Translations under genes and position numbers: made by a program
Shown: positions 1-6,346 of the stretch, piece after piece
How positions within the stretch are numbered: position 1 is the first letter of the stretch
Layout of the letters: each line of letters starts with the position of its first letter
From: Poriferisodalis multihospitum
GTDB lineage: Bacteria > Actinomycetota > Acidimicrobiia > Acidimicrobiales > Poriferisodalaceae
NCBI GenBank assembly: GCA_028278755.1
Contig: JAPYOI010000055.1
Location: 1-10,473, forward strand
Length of the DNA stretch: 10,473 bases
Direction of reading: 5' to 3'
The notes under the pieces: model-generated
What the model was told of the DNA's origin: nothing
Database searches by the model: none
What the model saw: only the letters and a program-made list of their open reading frames with translations

Positions 1-63
1 ATCGAGGACTTGCGAGTCGGTGCCGCCCAGCATCTGGCCGGCACCGACTCGCAAGTCCTCGAT
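1..63. repeat. Near-perfect fold-back palindrome at the window edge
   Basis: Positions 1-25 are the exact reverse complement of 39-63. After one mismatch (26/38), 27-30 pair with 34-37 around a 3-nt loop (CAT, 31-33). The palindrome lies inside the acyl-CoA dehydrogenase reading frame. The last seven codons (T-D-S-Q-V-L-D) are simply the reverse complement of the I-E-D-L-R-V-G codons at the other end. In this family the L-G-G motif is normally followed by an E-G-x-G-F-like stretch, which is absent here. I infer a snap-back artefact primed at the short native inverted repeat CCAG-ATG-CTGG, not a functional hairpin. Confidence 0.85.
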
Positions 64-747
64 GAGGATCTCGCTGTGGCCCGTCGAGCCGTGCATGGTC
101 TCGATCTGGCGCACCTCGGTCCAGCCTTCGGTTGGCAGGTCGACAATGAACGCTGAGTTGCCGGCTTGGGGGATGTCGGGGTTGTCCTCGGTGCGGGCGA
201 TGAGGATGGCGAACTTGGAACGGTGCGCATTCGAGATGAACCACTTGTGGCCGTTCAGCACCCACTCGTCTCCGTCGGGATAGCCCCGGGTCTGGATGAG
301 CGTGGGATCGGAGCCGGCTACCTCGGGCTCGGTCATGGCGAAACACGACTCTGCGCGGCCCTCGCACAGCGGCGCCAGGTAGCGCTGCTTCTGCTCGTCG
401 GTGCCCCAGTGCAGCAGCGTGTGCATGTTGCCTTCGTTGGGCGCTTGGCAGTTGAGCACCCACGGTCCGAACCGGGTCTTGGCGGCCTCGGCCTGCACCA
501 TCGCCATCTCGACGTGGCCCAACCCCATGCCGCCCCACTCGGCGGGCATGTGCGGCAGCCACAGGTGTTCGTCGCGCGCCCGCTTGCGCATGCCCAGCAG
601 CGCCGTCACGTACGCGTCGCGGTCGGTCTCTTCGAGCCGCTCGGCATCGATGCGTCCCTCGACCGGACGCACCTCGACGTCGATGAACGCGGCGATGCGC
701 TTGCGGAGCTCCTCTAGTTCGGGGCTCAAGCTGAAGTCGATGGCCAT
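1..747 (-). CDS. Acyl-CoA dehydrogenase, FadE/ACAD10-11-like (3' end missing)
   Basis: FAD-dependent alpha,beta-dehydrogenation of an acyl-CoA thioester in the cytoplasm, passing electrons to ETF. The ATG at 747-745 follows a perfect AGGAGG at 758-753 with a 5-nt spacer. The 249 codons present cover the N-terminal helical domain and most of the middle beta domain. The N-terminus MAIDFSLSPELEELRKRI is typical. The FAD/substrate signature AMTEPEVAGSDPT is at about residues 137-149, W-x-x-N-G-x-K-W-F-I-S-N follows, and H-G-S-T-G-H resembles ACAD10/11-type enzymes. A full enzyme has about 400 residues, so the C-terminal helical domain with the catalytic base lies beyond the window. The last codons fall in the fold-back palindrome and are probably not native after L-G-G. 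It lies 34 bp downstream of the nitroreductase gene on the same strand, a likely operon. Family is certain; acyl chain specificity is unknown. Confidence 0.93.
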   Translation of the reverse strand, partial: MAIDFSLSPELEELRKRIAAFIDVEVRPVEGRIDAERLEETDRDAYVTALLGMRKRARDEHLWLPHMPAEWGGMGLGHVEMAMVQAEAAKTRFGPWVLNCQAPNEGNMHTLLHWGTDEQKQRYLAPLCEGRAESCFAMTEPEVAGSDPTLIQTRGYPDGDEWVLNGHKWFISNAHRSKFAILIARTEDNPDIPQAGNSAFIVDLPTEGWTEVRQIETMHGSTGHSEILIEDLRVGAGQMLGGTDSQVLD

Positions 748-752
748 CGCTG

Positions 753-758
753 CCTCCT
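753..758 (-). promoter_or_regulatory. Shine-Dalgarno site of the acyl-CoA dehydrogenase
   Basis: The minus strand reads AGGAGG, five bases upstream of the ATG at 747-745. It is the clearest ribosome binding site in the window, fixes the start of the dehydrogenase, and lies in the short gap after the nitroreductase stop. Confidence 0.8.
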
Positions 759-781
759 GCGACCGGGGTGTGCCGCCGTCG

Positions 782-1456
782 TTAGATCGTGAAGGGTTCC
801 CCGTCGCCCCGCTCGCGCACGGCGATCTCCTCTACCGGCTTGCGGCTCAGCTTGGTGAGCTGCTTGGTCGGCTTGCCGATCGGCAGCAGGGCGCACACCG
901 CTTCCCAGTCCTCCAGTCCAAGGAATTCCTTGGCTGCGGGCTCGCTTGCCGAGAGCAGCGTGGTCATTGCCCCGCCTAGGCCCTCATTGCGGGCACCCAG
1001 CAGGATGTTCCACGCGAACGGGTACACCGATGCGCCGCTGACCACGCCGATGCGGTCCTGTTCCTTGTCGATCGAGGCGACATTGCGCAGATCGACGGTG
1101 ATCACCAGCACCACGGGCACTTCGTCCATGTGCTCGAACATCGGAAGCGGGAACTTCAACGACTCGTTGGCCATCGCCTCTTCGATGTTCACCGATGACG
1201 GGCTGTAGCTCTGCCAGTACACCTCGCCTGCAGCCACCTGAGCCGCGGCGACGCGCATCGCCGGAATGCACAGCTCGCCGAGGCGCTGCTTGCGGGCAGG
1301 ATCTCGCACCACGATGACTTTGTGGCCCTGGCGGTTGCCGCCGCTGGCGGCGAACCGAGCATTGTCGAAGATGCGGTACAGCACTTCGTCGGTGACTTCG
1401 TCGTCGGTGAAGTCCCGAGCGGCGAAGGTGGTGCGCATGACGTCGTAGATCTCCAT
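782..1456 (-). CDS. Nitroreductase-family FMN oxidoreductase
   Basis: A 224-residue protein of the nitroreductase superfamily (FMN-binding, usually a homodimer using NAD(P)H). The start MEIYDVMRTTFAARDFTDD carries the usual N-terminal R-x-x-x-x-R-x-F phosphate-binding pattern. N-R-Q-G-H follows at about residues 40-45. The C-terminal part has G-L-G-G, a hydrophobic L-L-P-I-G-K-P segment and a final charged R-K-P-x-E-E tail, all typical of the family. Length is normal. I chose the ATG at 1456-1454; an in-frame ATG at 1498 would add 14 residues without homology and has no ribosome site. It is the first gene of a likely two-gene minus-strand unit with the acyl-CoA dehydrogenase and is divergent from the carboxylase. 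A redox role in acyl-CoA catabolism is inferred from context; the physiological substrate is unknown. Confidence 0.88.
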   Translation of the reverse strand: MEIYDVMRTTFAARDFTDDEVTDEVLYRIFDNARFAASGGNRQGHKVIVVRDPARKQRLGELCIPAMRVAAAQVAAGEVYWQSYSPSSVNIEEAMANESLKFPLPMFEHMDEVPVVLVITVDLRNVASIDKEQDRIGVVSGASVYPFAWNILLGARNEGLGGAMTTLLSASEPAAKEFLGLEDWEAVCALLPIGKPTKQLTKLSRKPVEEIAVRERGDGEPFTI

Positions 1457-1568
1457 CTCGCCAGTCTCGCACCGGTCGGCCAACTCCGCGCCGGGCATCG
1501 AATTCGCGCCAGAATCGCCGGTACCCGGCCATGTCACGGCCATGTGATGGCCATATCGAGGGGGGATC
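1457..1568. promoter_or_regulatory. Divergent intergenic region with small repeats
   Basis: This 112-bp spacer separates the nitroreductase and carboxylase starts and should carry both promoters. It contains the palindrome CGAATTCG (1499-1506), a hairpin GCCGG-TAC-CCGGC (1517-1529), and GGCCATGT twice, 11 bp apart (1527 and 1538). The second copy runs into GATGGCC (1546-1552), giving an imperfect inverted repeat. One-helical-turn spacing would suit a regulator such as a TetR- or GntR-type protein. No clear -35/-10 pair is visible, so operator function is inference. Confidence 0.35.
1559..1565 (+). promoter_or_regulatory. Shine-Dalgarno-like G-rich site of the carboxylase
   Basis: AGGGGGG lies three bases before the GTG at 1569. 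It supports that GTG start, which gives the canonical biotin carboxylase N-terminus (L-I-A-N-R-G-E-I-A). Confidence 0.5.
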
Positions 1569-4500
1569 GTGAGTTTCACCCGTGTCCTGATCGCCAATCG
1601 CGGCGAGATTGCCATCCGTATTGCCAAGGCTGCCGACGCCCTCGGAATCGAGACAGTGGCAGTGCATGCGCCAGTCGACGAGCGCTCGCTGCACCTGGTG
1701 GCCGCGGACCAGATCGCGCCGTTGCCTGGCGGCGATCCGCTGGCCGCGTACCTGAACATCGACGCGTTGCTGCGGATCGCAGCCGAGCACGGTTGCGATT
1801 GCGTCCACCCCGGCTATGGCTTCCTGGCGGAGAACGCAGCTTTTGCCGCTGGCTGCGCCGAAGCGGGACTGACGTTCGTGGGACCCGCGGCCGGCACGCT
1901 CGAGCTCTTCGGCGACAAGGTCCGCGCCCGCACATTGGCTGCCTCGCTGGAGATTCCCGTCGCGGGTGGGTCGCCGGGGGCCGTCGCCGATGCGGCCGCG
2001 GCTGCGGACGCCGCCGCAGAGGTCGGTCTGCCGGTGATGCTGAAGGCTGCGGCCGGCGGCGGCGGCCGGGGCATGCGCGCAGTGGAGCGCATCGAGGACA
2101 TCGCTGAGGCGTTCGAACGGTGCTCCAGCGAAGCTGCAGCGGCCTTCGGCAATGGCGCTGTGTTCGTGGAGCGCCTGGTGGAACGACCACGCCACATCGA
2201 GGTGCAGGTGCTCGCCGACCTTCACGGGAGCGTGGCGCATCTGTGGGAACGCGACTGCTCGGTCCAGCAGCGCAACCAGAAGGTCATCGAGATCGCCCCC
2301 GCGCCGGGGCTTGACGCCAGCCTGCGTGACCGGCTGCATGCTGATGCCGTTCGACTGGCCGCACAGGCCGGTTTGGCGAATGCAGCAACGGTGGAGTTCT
2401 TGGTGTCGCCCGAAGCCGGCGACTACTTCTTCATCGAGTGCAACCCGCGCATCCAGGTGGAGCACACCGTCACCGAGCAGGTCACCGGCGTCGATCTGGT
2501 CGAGGCGCAGTTCAGGATCGCGGCAGGTGCGCGCTTGGAGGAGATCGGCGTTGTTCCGGGCGACGCAGACCGGGGCAGGGCCGCGGCGGCGTCCGTGGCC
2601 GCTCCGCGCGGCTACGCCGTGCAGGCACGAGTCGTAGCGACTGGTTCTGGCGCGATCTCGGCGTACCACGAACCGTCAGGCGCGGGCGTGAGGGTCGACG
2701 CCGCCGGCTATGCCGGCTACACGCCGCCACCGCACTACGACCCGCTGCTCGCCAAGGTCATCGGCACCGGAAGCACCCTCGAAGCCGCAGCAGCCCGCAC
2801 ATCGGCGGCACTGGCTGACTTTCACATCGGCCAGCTGCCCACGAACATCGATCAACTTCGCCAGATTCTCAACCACCCTGCTGTGCGCAGCGGTGATGCA
2901 CGGACCACGTTGCTCGCCGAGATGGTGCCGCCCGCCGACGGGGCGGCGGCCGTCACGAGCACCAACGGCATGTCGGGCGACATGAGCGGCAGCGCCTCGC
3001 GACGCGCTGCGATGTTGGAATCCGCCTCAGCGGCGCCGCCCGTGACGGTGCCACCGGTCACAGCTGCGGCCTCAACGTGGCCGGACCGCGAGCTCGCCGA
3101 CGGTGAGGTTGCGATTCGCAGCCCGCTGCCCGCCAGCGTCGTCGAGATGCGGGTGAACGCCGGCGACGCCGTGGCAGCGGGGCAAGCGCTCGTGGTGCTG
3201 TCGGCCATGAAGATGGAGACCGAGGTCACTGCGCCATGCGACGGCACGGTCTCGGCGCTGCGCGACCTGCAGCCCGGCGACCAGCTAGCGGCTGGGGACG
3301 TGCTGGCGGTGGTGCTGTCCGGTGCAGACGCCGGCGGCGCTCCGAGCACGGGCACGGCCCCCAGCGGCTGGGAGCCGCTGCTGGATGACGTCCAGACGTT
3401 GCAGCGGCTCGCCGAAGAACGCTTGGGTCCCGACTCAGACGAGCCGGGCGTGGTTCGCCAGCGCAATCGGGGGAAGCTGCATTGCCGCGACCGCATCCGC
3501 CTGCTGCTCGACGACGGCAGCTTCCGTGAGGTCGGCAGCCTGGCCGGTTTCGCTTCCTACGACGATGAGGGCGAGATCGCTGCGTTCACTCCCGCCAACC
3601 ATGTCGGCGGCACCGGCAAGATCAACAGCCGGGACGTCATCGTCTGCGCCGACGACTTCACGTCGCGCGGCGGTCATGCCGACGGTGCCATCGGTGCCAA
3701 GAGCTTCTACTTGGACTTGCTGTCAACCGAGCTGGGCGTGCCCTCCATCCGGCTGCTGGATGGTTCGTCGGGCGGCGGCAGCGTCGCCTCGATGGTGCCC
3801 GAGCAGCGCAAGGAAGGCGAGAGCAGTGCCAAGGAGAGCACCGGGGCCATCAAGGCCGGCCGTCCGCGGGTGACAGGCGGCGGCGGTTCGTTCCTGCCAT
3901 CGCACTTGGGCAGCACTGAGTATGCGGAGCAGCTCGCGACGGTGCCGGTGGTCAACATGCTGCTCGGCAGCGTGGTCGGCATCGGAGCAGCGAAGGCCGT
4001 GCTGGGGCACTTCGCCGTCATGGTGCGCGACATCTCGCAGCTGTTCGTGGCAGGTCCGCCTGTCGTCAGCCACGCCATGGGCTACGACATCTCCAAGGAA
4101 GATCTCGGCGACTGGCGCATTCACTGCACGAACGGCTCGGTGGACAATCTCGCCGAGACCGAAGAAGAGGCGGCCGAGCTCGTTCGACGGTTCCTGTCGT
4201 ACCTGCCGTCGTCGGTGTACGAGACGCCGCCGGTGCTGCCGCCGGCCGCTGACGATCCGCCGGACCGGCGCGACGAGGAGCTGCTGACGCTGATCCCCCG
4301 CAAGCGCACCACGACGTTCGACATCCGCCGGGGTATCGAGCTGATCTGTGACCGAGGCTCGTTCTTCGAGATCGGCCCGCTGTGGGGGACCGATCAGGTC
4401 GTCGGGTTTGCACGCATGAACGGCCACCCGGTTGGAGTGCTCGCGTCGGACAGCCGCCACCCCAACGGCGGCGCGCTCACCGCCGACGGCTGCGACAAGC

Positions 4501-4763
4501 TGACCCGCCACATCGACCTGTGCGATCTGTTCCACATGCCGATCCTGAATCTGTGCGACAACCCCGGCTTCGCGGTCGGCGTCGAGCATGAGATCACCGG
4601 CACCATCCGCAAGGGCGCGACGTGGATGACGGCGTTCGCGCAGGCCGCGGTGCCGATATTCACCGTGCTCATGCGGCGCAGCTTCGGCCTGCGAGTGGAT
4701 CGAGGGCGCCAACCGGGTGGTGAACCGCCCGGCTCAGCTCGTGCCGCGCCCGATCGCATATAG
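1569..4763 (+). CDS. Single-chain acyl-CoA carboxylase (BC-BCCP-CT), 3' end disrupted
   Basis: ATP-dependent biotin carboxylase and acyl-CoA carboxyltransferase on one polypeptide, like the long-chain acyl-CoA carboxylases (LCC) of mycobacteria. GTG start. Biotin carboxylase domain about 3-450: LIANRGEIAIRI, HPGYGFLAEN, ATP-grasp glycine loop KAAAGGGGRGMR from residue 159, ERDCSVQQRNQK, and IECNPRIQVEHTVTE from residue 289. An Ala/Ser/Pro-rich linker spans about 455-510. The BCCP domain spans about 512-580 with biotinyl Lys548 in AMKME. The PCCB-type carboxyltransferase begins at about 610; its oxyanion-hole segments are near G735-S738 and N998-P-G-F. Native sequence is followed to RRSFG (residues 1036-1040). 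The remaining residues of this frame, to the stop at 4763, are unrelated. The true C-terminus appears in the +1 frame and ends at 4770, so about 70-100 residues of the carboxyltransferase core are missing. As written the protein should be inactive in carboxyl transfer. Confidence 0.93.
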   Translation: MSFTRVLIANRGEIAIRIAKAADALGIETVAVHAPVDERSLHLVAADQIAPLPGGDPLAAYLNIDALLRIAAEHGCDCVHPGYGFLAENAAFAAGCAEAGLTFVGPAAGTLELFGDKVRARTLAASLEIPVAGGSPGAVADAAAAADAAAEVGLPVMLKAAAGGGGRGMRAVERIEDIAEAFERCSSEAAAAFGNGAVFVERLVERPRHIEVQVLADLHGSVAHLWERDCSVQQRNQKVIEIAPAPGLDASLRDRLHADAVRLAAQAGLANAATVEFLVSPEAGDYFFIECNPRIQVEHTVTEQVTGVDLVEAQFRIAAGARLEEIGVVPGDADRGRAAAASVAAPRGYAVQARVVATGSGAISAYHEPSGAGVRVDAAGYAGYTPPPHYDPLLAKVIGTGSTLEAAAARTSAALADFHIGQLPTNIDQLRQILNHPAVRSGDARTTLLAEMVPPADGAAAVTSTNGMSGDMSGSASRRAAMLESASAAPPVTVPPVTAAASTWPDRELADGEVAIRSPLPASVVEMRVNAGDAVAAGQALVVLSAMKMETEVTAPCDGTVSALRDLQPGDQLAAGDVLAVVLSGADAGGAPSTGTAPSGWEPLLDDVQTLQRLAEERLGPDSDEPGVVRQRNRGKLHCRDRIRLLLDDGSFREVGSLAGFASYDDEGEIAAFTPANHVGGTGKINSRDVIVCADDFTSRGGHADGAIGAKSFYLDLLSTELGVPSIRLLDGSSGGGSVASMVPEQRKEGESSAKESTGAIKAGRPRVTGGGGSFLPSHLGSTEYAEQLATVPVVNMLLGSVVGIGAAKAVLGHFAVMVRDISQLFVAGPPVVSHAMGYDISKEDLGDWRIHCTNGSVDNLAETEEEAAELVRRFLSYLPSSVYETPPVLPPAADDPPDRRDEELLTLIPRKRTTTFDIRRGIELICDRGSFFEIGPLWGTDQVVGFARMNGHPVGVLASDSRHPNGGALTADGCDKLTRHIDLCDLFHMPILNLCDNPGFAVGVEHEITGTIRKGATWMTAFAQAAVPIFTVLMRRSFGLRVDRGRQPGGEPPGSARAAPDRI
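4683..4695. other. Deletion/frameshift junction in the carboxyltransferase domain
   Basis: Upstream codons in the gene frame read S-F-G, where the family continues into a glycine-rich segment and a conserved C-terminal subdomain. Downstream codons in the +1 frame read C-E-W-I-E-G, matching the extreme C-terminus of such proteins. The junction lies within the bases TTCGGCCTGCGAG. Whether it is a real mutation or an assembly join cannot be told from the sequence. Confidence 0.7.
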
Positions 4764-4770
4764 GCCCTAG
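4690..4770 (+). pseudogene. Detached C-terminal tail of the carboxylase (other frame)
   Basis: Read in the +1 frame relative to the carboxylase, this stretch encodes C-E-W followed by about 20 residues ending P-I-A-Y-R-P and a TAG at 4768-4770. PCCB/LCC-type carboxyltransferases commonly end in a C-(D/E)-W segment and a G/A-Y-R-P terminus. The TAG shares the palindrome CTAG with the stop of the convergent SDR gene, a natural tail-to-tail arrangement. I infer that this is the native end of the carboxylase, separated from its body by the upstream deletion. Confidence 0.65.
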
Positions 4771-6287
4771 TTCATTTGGTCCAGACTTGTTTGGCCCTGT
4801 TCGAGCCGACCATGATCGGGTTGCACCGCCCGGGCCTCGGCCGCAGATGCCAGCCGCACGATCAGCTCACGGAAGATCATGGTGTGGATCGGGACGAGCG
4901 ACCACCAGTAGAGGCGGCCGAGCACGCCCCTGGGATGGAAGCGCGCTCGCTGACGCAGCTGCACTCCCTCGGCTGTCTCGCTGAGCCGCCATTCGAGCCA
5001 TGCGTCGCCGGGCACACGCATCTCTGCCCGGAGCCGGAGCAGATTGGGCGGCTCGCAGACCTCGACGCGGAAGAAGTCGACGGCGTCGCCGATCTGCAGG
5101 TCATCGGGGTGTCGCCGACCCCGCCGCATTCCTACGCCGCCGATCAGCTTGTCAACCGCTCCTCGCAGCTGCCACAGCCATTGGCCCGCGTACCAGCCGC
5201 GCTGGCCGCCGATGCCTGACACCGTCGCGAATGCGTCCTCGATGGACGCGTCCACCAACACCTCGCGCTCGTCTGCCAGCACGGTCCCCCCAGCCCAATC
5301 GGGGTCTTGGGGCATCGGCGACGCTGCTGTGCGACCCGCAGAACTGTCCATCCAGCTGGTCGTGATGTCCAAGTCCTGAACATGCTGCAATGCCCGCTCG
5401 AGAGCTTCGTCGAGGTGCAGTGTTCGATGCTCTAGGCGACAGTCGATGCTGCGGACCTCGCTGACCACGACGTCATTGACGAGGCTGTCCACGAGCGGCC
5501 GCGCGAGGTCGTAGGGCAGCGGGGTCACCAGCTTCACCCAGTGCGACGACAGGCGGGGGGTGAGCACCGGCACTGGCAGGATCAGCCTCCGTCGCAGCCC
5601 TGCACAGCGCGCGTAGGCACGCATCATGTCGCGGTACGACACGACATCGGCGCCGCCGATCTCGGCGATCTCGTGTGCCGCCGCGGGCATGCCCACCGCC
5701 GCGGAGAGGTAGTGCAGGACGTCGGCGATGGCGATGGGCTGGCAGCGGGTGGCCGTGACCCAGCGTGGACAGATCATCGCCGGCAGCACTTCGACGAGAT
5801 GTCGCAGCATTTCAAAGGAAGCACTGCCCGAGCCGATGATGACCGCTGCTCGAAGCTCCGTGACCGGCACCGACCCGCTGGCAAGCAGTCGCCCGACCTC
5901 GTGCCGGCTCTCCAGATGGGGCGACAGCTCCGAGGGCGCGTCGCTGCCCAGCCCGCCGAGATACACGATCCGCTGCAGCCCGGCCGTCTCGGCAGCGTGC
6001 GCCATGTTCTGGGCGCCGATCCGGTCAGCGTGTGCGAAGTCGTCGGTCATGCCCATGGCATGGACGAGGTAGAACGCAGCGTCGCATCCGGCCAGCGCTG
6101 CTTCCAGCGACTCGGCGTCTGCCACGTCGCCGGCGCGCACCTCGACGTCTCTGCGCCAGGAGCGGTTTGCCAGCCGCTGCGGATTGCGTGAGATGCACAC
6201 CACGTCGTGGCCGCCCGAGATCAAATGCGGCACGAGACGGCCGCCGACATACCCCGTCGCACCGAGCACTGCGAGCTTCACAGCCAC
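4767..6287 (-). CDS. Atypical SDR (NAD(P)-binding) protein with C-terminal DUF2867-like domain
   Basis: A 506-residue two-domain protein. Residues 1 to about 320 form an extended/atypical SDR Rossmann domain, with dinucleotide motif GATGYVG at 9-15, SRNP at the end of beta-2, a D-V-A-D segment, and AFYLVHAMG at about 70-79. The classical YxxxK catalytic pair is not evident, as in NmrA- and NDUFA9-like atypical SDRs. After a linker, residues about 335-490 (DASIEDAFATVSGIGGQRGW through GRLYWWSLVPIH) resemble the DUF2867 domain found behind such SDRs in actinobacteria. It is predicted cytosolic. GTG at 6287 is used; a GTG two codons inside is also possible and neither has a strong ribosome site. 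Its TAG overlaps the native carboxylase stop by two bases. The MFS gene lies 59 bp upstream on the same strand, so the two may be co-transcribed. Substrate is unknown. Confidence 0.85.
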   Translation of the reverse strand: MAVKLAVLGATGYVGGRLVPHLISGGHDVVCISRNPQRLANRSWRRDVEVRAGDVADAESLEAALAGCDAAFYLVHAMGMTDDFAHADRIGAQNMAHAAETAGLQRIVYLGGLGSDAPSELSPHLESRHEVGRLLASGSVPVTELRAAVIIGSGSASFEMLRHLVEVLPAMICPRWVTATRCQPIAIADVLHYLSAAVGMPAAAHEIAEIGGADVVSYRDMMRAYARCAGLRRRLILPVPVLTPRLSSHWVKLVTPLPYDLARPLVDSLVNDVVVSEVRSIDCRLEHRTLHLDEALERALQHVQDLDITTSWMDSSAGRTAASPMPQDPDWAGGTVLADEREVLVDASIEDAFATVSGIGGQRGWYAGQWLWQLRGAVDKLIGGVGMRRGRRHPDDLQIGDAVDFFRVEVCEPPNLLRLRAEMRVPGDAWLEWRLSETAEGVQLRQRARFHPRGVLGRLYWWSLVPIHTMIFRELIVRLASAAEARAVQPDHGRLEQGQTSLDQMN

Positions 6288-6346
6288 ATCTTTGCTGCCA
6301 TGGCGGGTGGATCGAGGTCGCGAGTCGGCGTCGTCGACCGGTCAGA

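Noticed and set aside
984..2669. A 561-residue open frame on the minus strand across the nitroreductase and carboxylase genes
   Set aside because: The product is Arg/Gly/Ala-rich and has no recognisable domain. It lies antisense to the well-conserved carboxylase and in a wrong frame of the nitroreductase. Such shadows are common at this GC content.
3723..4712. A 329-residue minus-strand open frame opposite the carboxyltransferase domain
   Set aside because: It is antisense to strongly conserved carboxyltransferase sequence, is rich in Arg and His, and has no domain or ribosome site.
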